NCBI RefSeq assembly: GCF_964033635.1
Contig: NZ_OZ035533.1
Location: 2,728,001-2,792,000, forward strand
Source of the DNA: Chitinophaga sp. MM2321
Lineage (GTDB): Bacteria; Bacteroidota; Bacteroidia; Chitinophagales; Chitinophagaceae
Direction: 5' to 3'
Length of the DNA: 64,000 nucleotides
The notes beneath the pieces are model-generated. The model was not told the origin of the DNA and searched no databases. It saw nothing but the letters and a program-made list of their open reading frames with translations. The position numbers and the translations under genes were made by a program. This document shows positions 63,932 through 64,000 of this stretch, piece by piece. Position 1 is the stretch's first letter, and every line of letters starts with the position of its first letter.

Positions 63932-64000
63932 CCTGTTTATTTGATTATTTAGTTATTTATTTACTTTTTCCGAACAAGAATGTAAGTGGCATATAAAGCC

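Overview
The window is a 64 kb chromosomal piece of a member of the Bacteroidota, most likely Chitinophagaceae and close to Chitinophaga. The grounds are two SusC/SusD pairs, a Bacteroidetes-type ECF sigma/FecR pair, a gliding-type (type B) type IX secretion C-terminal domain beside a PorP/SprF gene, lipoprotein and Tat leaders on many sugar enzymes, and the absence of strong Shine-Dalgarno sequences. I see no rRNA, tRNA, CRISPR array, insertion sequence or phage gene. All genus-level statements are inference.

Layout. (1) 1-11 kb: the 3' end of an AraC regulator; a nucleoside hydrolase lipoprotein; a secreted protein of unknown function; an FG-GAP repeat protein; a small YCII-like protein; and a fucose-related pair (GH29, GH95) next to a serine beta-lactamase-like hydrolase. 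(2) 11-23 kb: an outer-membrane barrel, a small lipoprotein, ECF sigma, FecR, SusC, SusD, then a PqaA-like protein and a rare fusion of a glycerophosphodiesterase to an alpha/beta esterase. It looks like a TonB uptake locus for an ester or phosphodiester substrate, since it has no glycosidase. (3) 23-37 kb: a DUF92 membrane protein and a three-gene surface module on the minus strand: a 3,279-residue adhesin with twelve 134-residue repeats (exactly 402 bp each), a PorP/SprF protein and an OmpA/PD40 protein. (4) 37-45.7 kb: a LysR regulator, a small orphan ORF, and a six-gene minus-strand operon (Gfo/Idh oxidoreductase, DUF1080, HUMPS/OMPDC-family enzyme, zinc-type dehydrogenase, SDR, TIM-barrel epimerase), preceded by a second DUF1080 gene. 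(5) 45.9-61 kb: a GH13 lipoprotein on the plus strand, a 53-bp perfect palindrome, and a nine-gene minus-strand locus: beta-phosphoglucomutase, PhyH dioxygenase, SusC, SusD, GH65 phosphorylase, MFS transporter, GMC oxidoreductase, gluconate-dehydrogenase subunit-3-like protein and TIM-barrel epimerase. (6) 61-64 kb: an AraC regulator, an esterase and a zinc alcohol dehydrogenase.

How it works together. Region 5 combines phosphorolytic use of an alpha-glucoside (SusCD, MFS, GH65 and beta-PGM giving glucose 6-phosphate) with an oxidative branch (GMC plus small subunit, TIM-barrel) like those that make and rearrange 3-keto sugars. Region 4 carries a second set of oxidation, DUF1080 cleavage and isomerisation enzymes. 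Together they suggest that this strain breaks some glycosides through 3-keto intermediates. The least explained parts are the HUMPS-family enzyme and the zinc-site-less dehydrogenase in region 4, the esterase/phosphodiesterase TonB locus in region 2, a 53-bp direct repeat flanking the lipoprotein and sigma genes, and the 53-bp palindrome at 47.6 kb.
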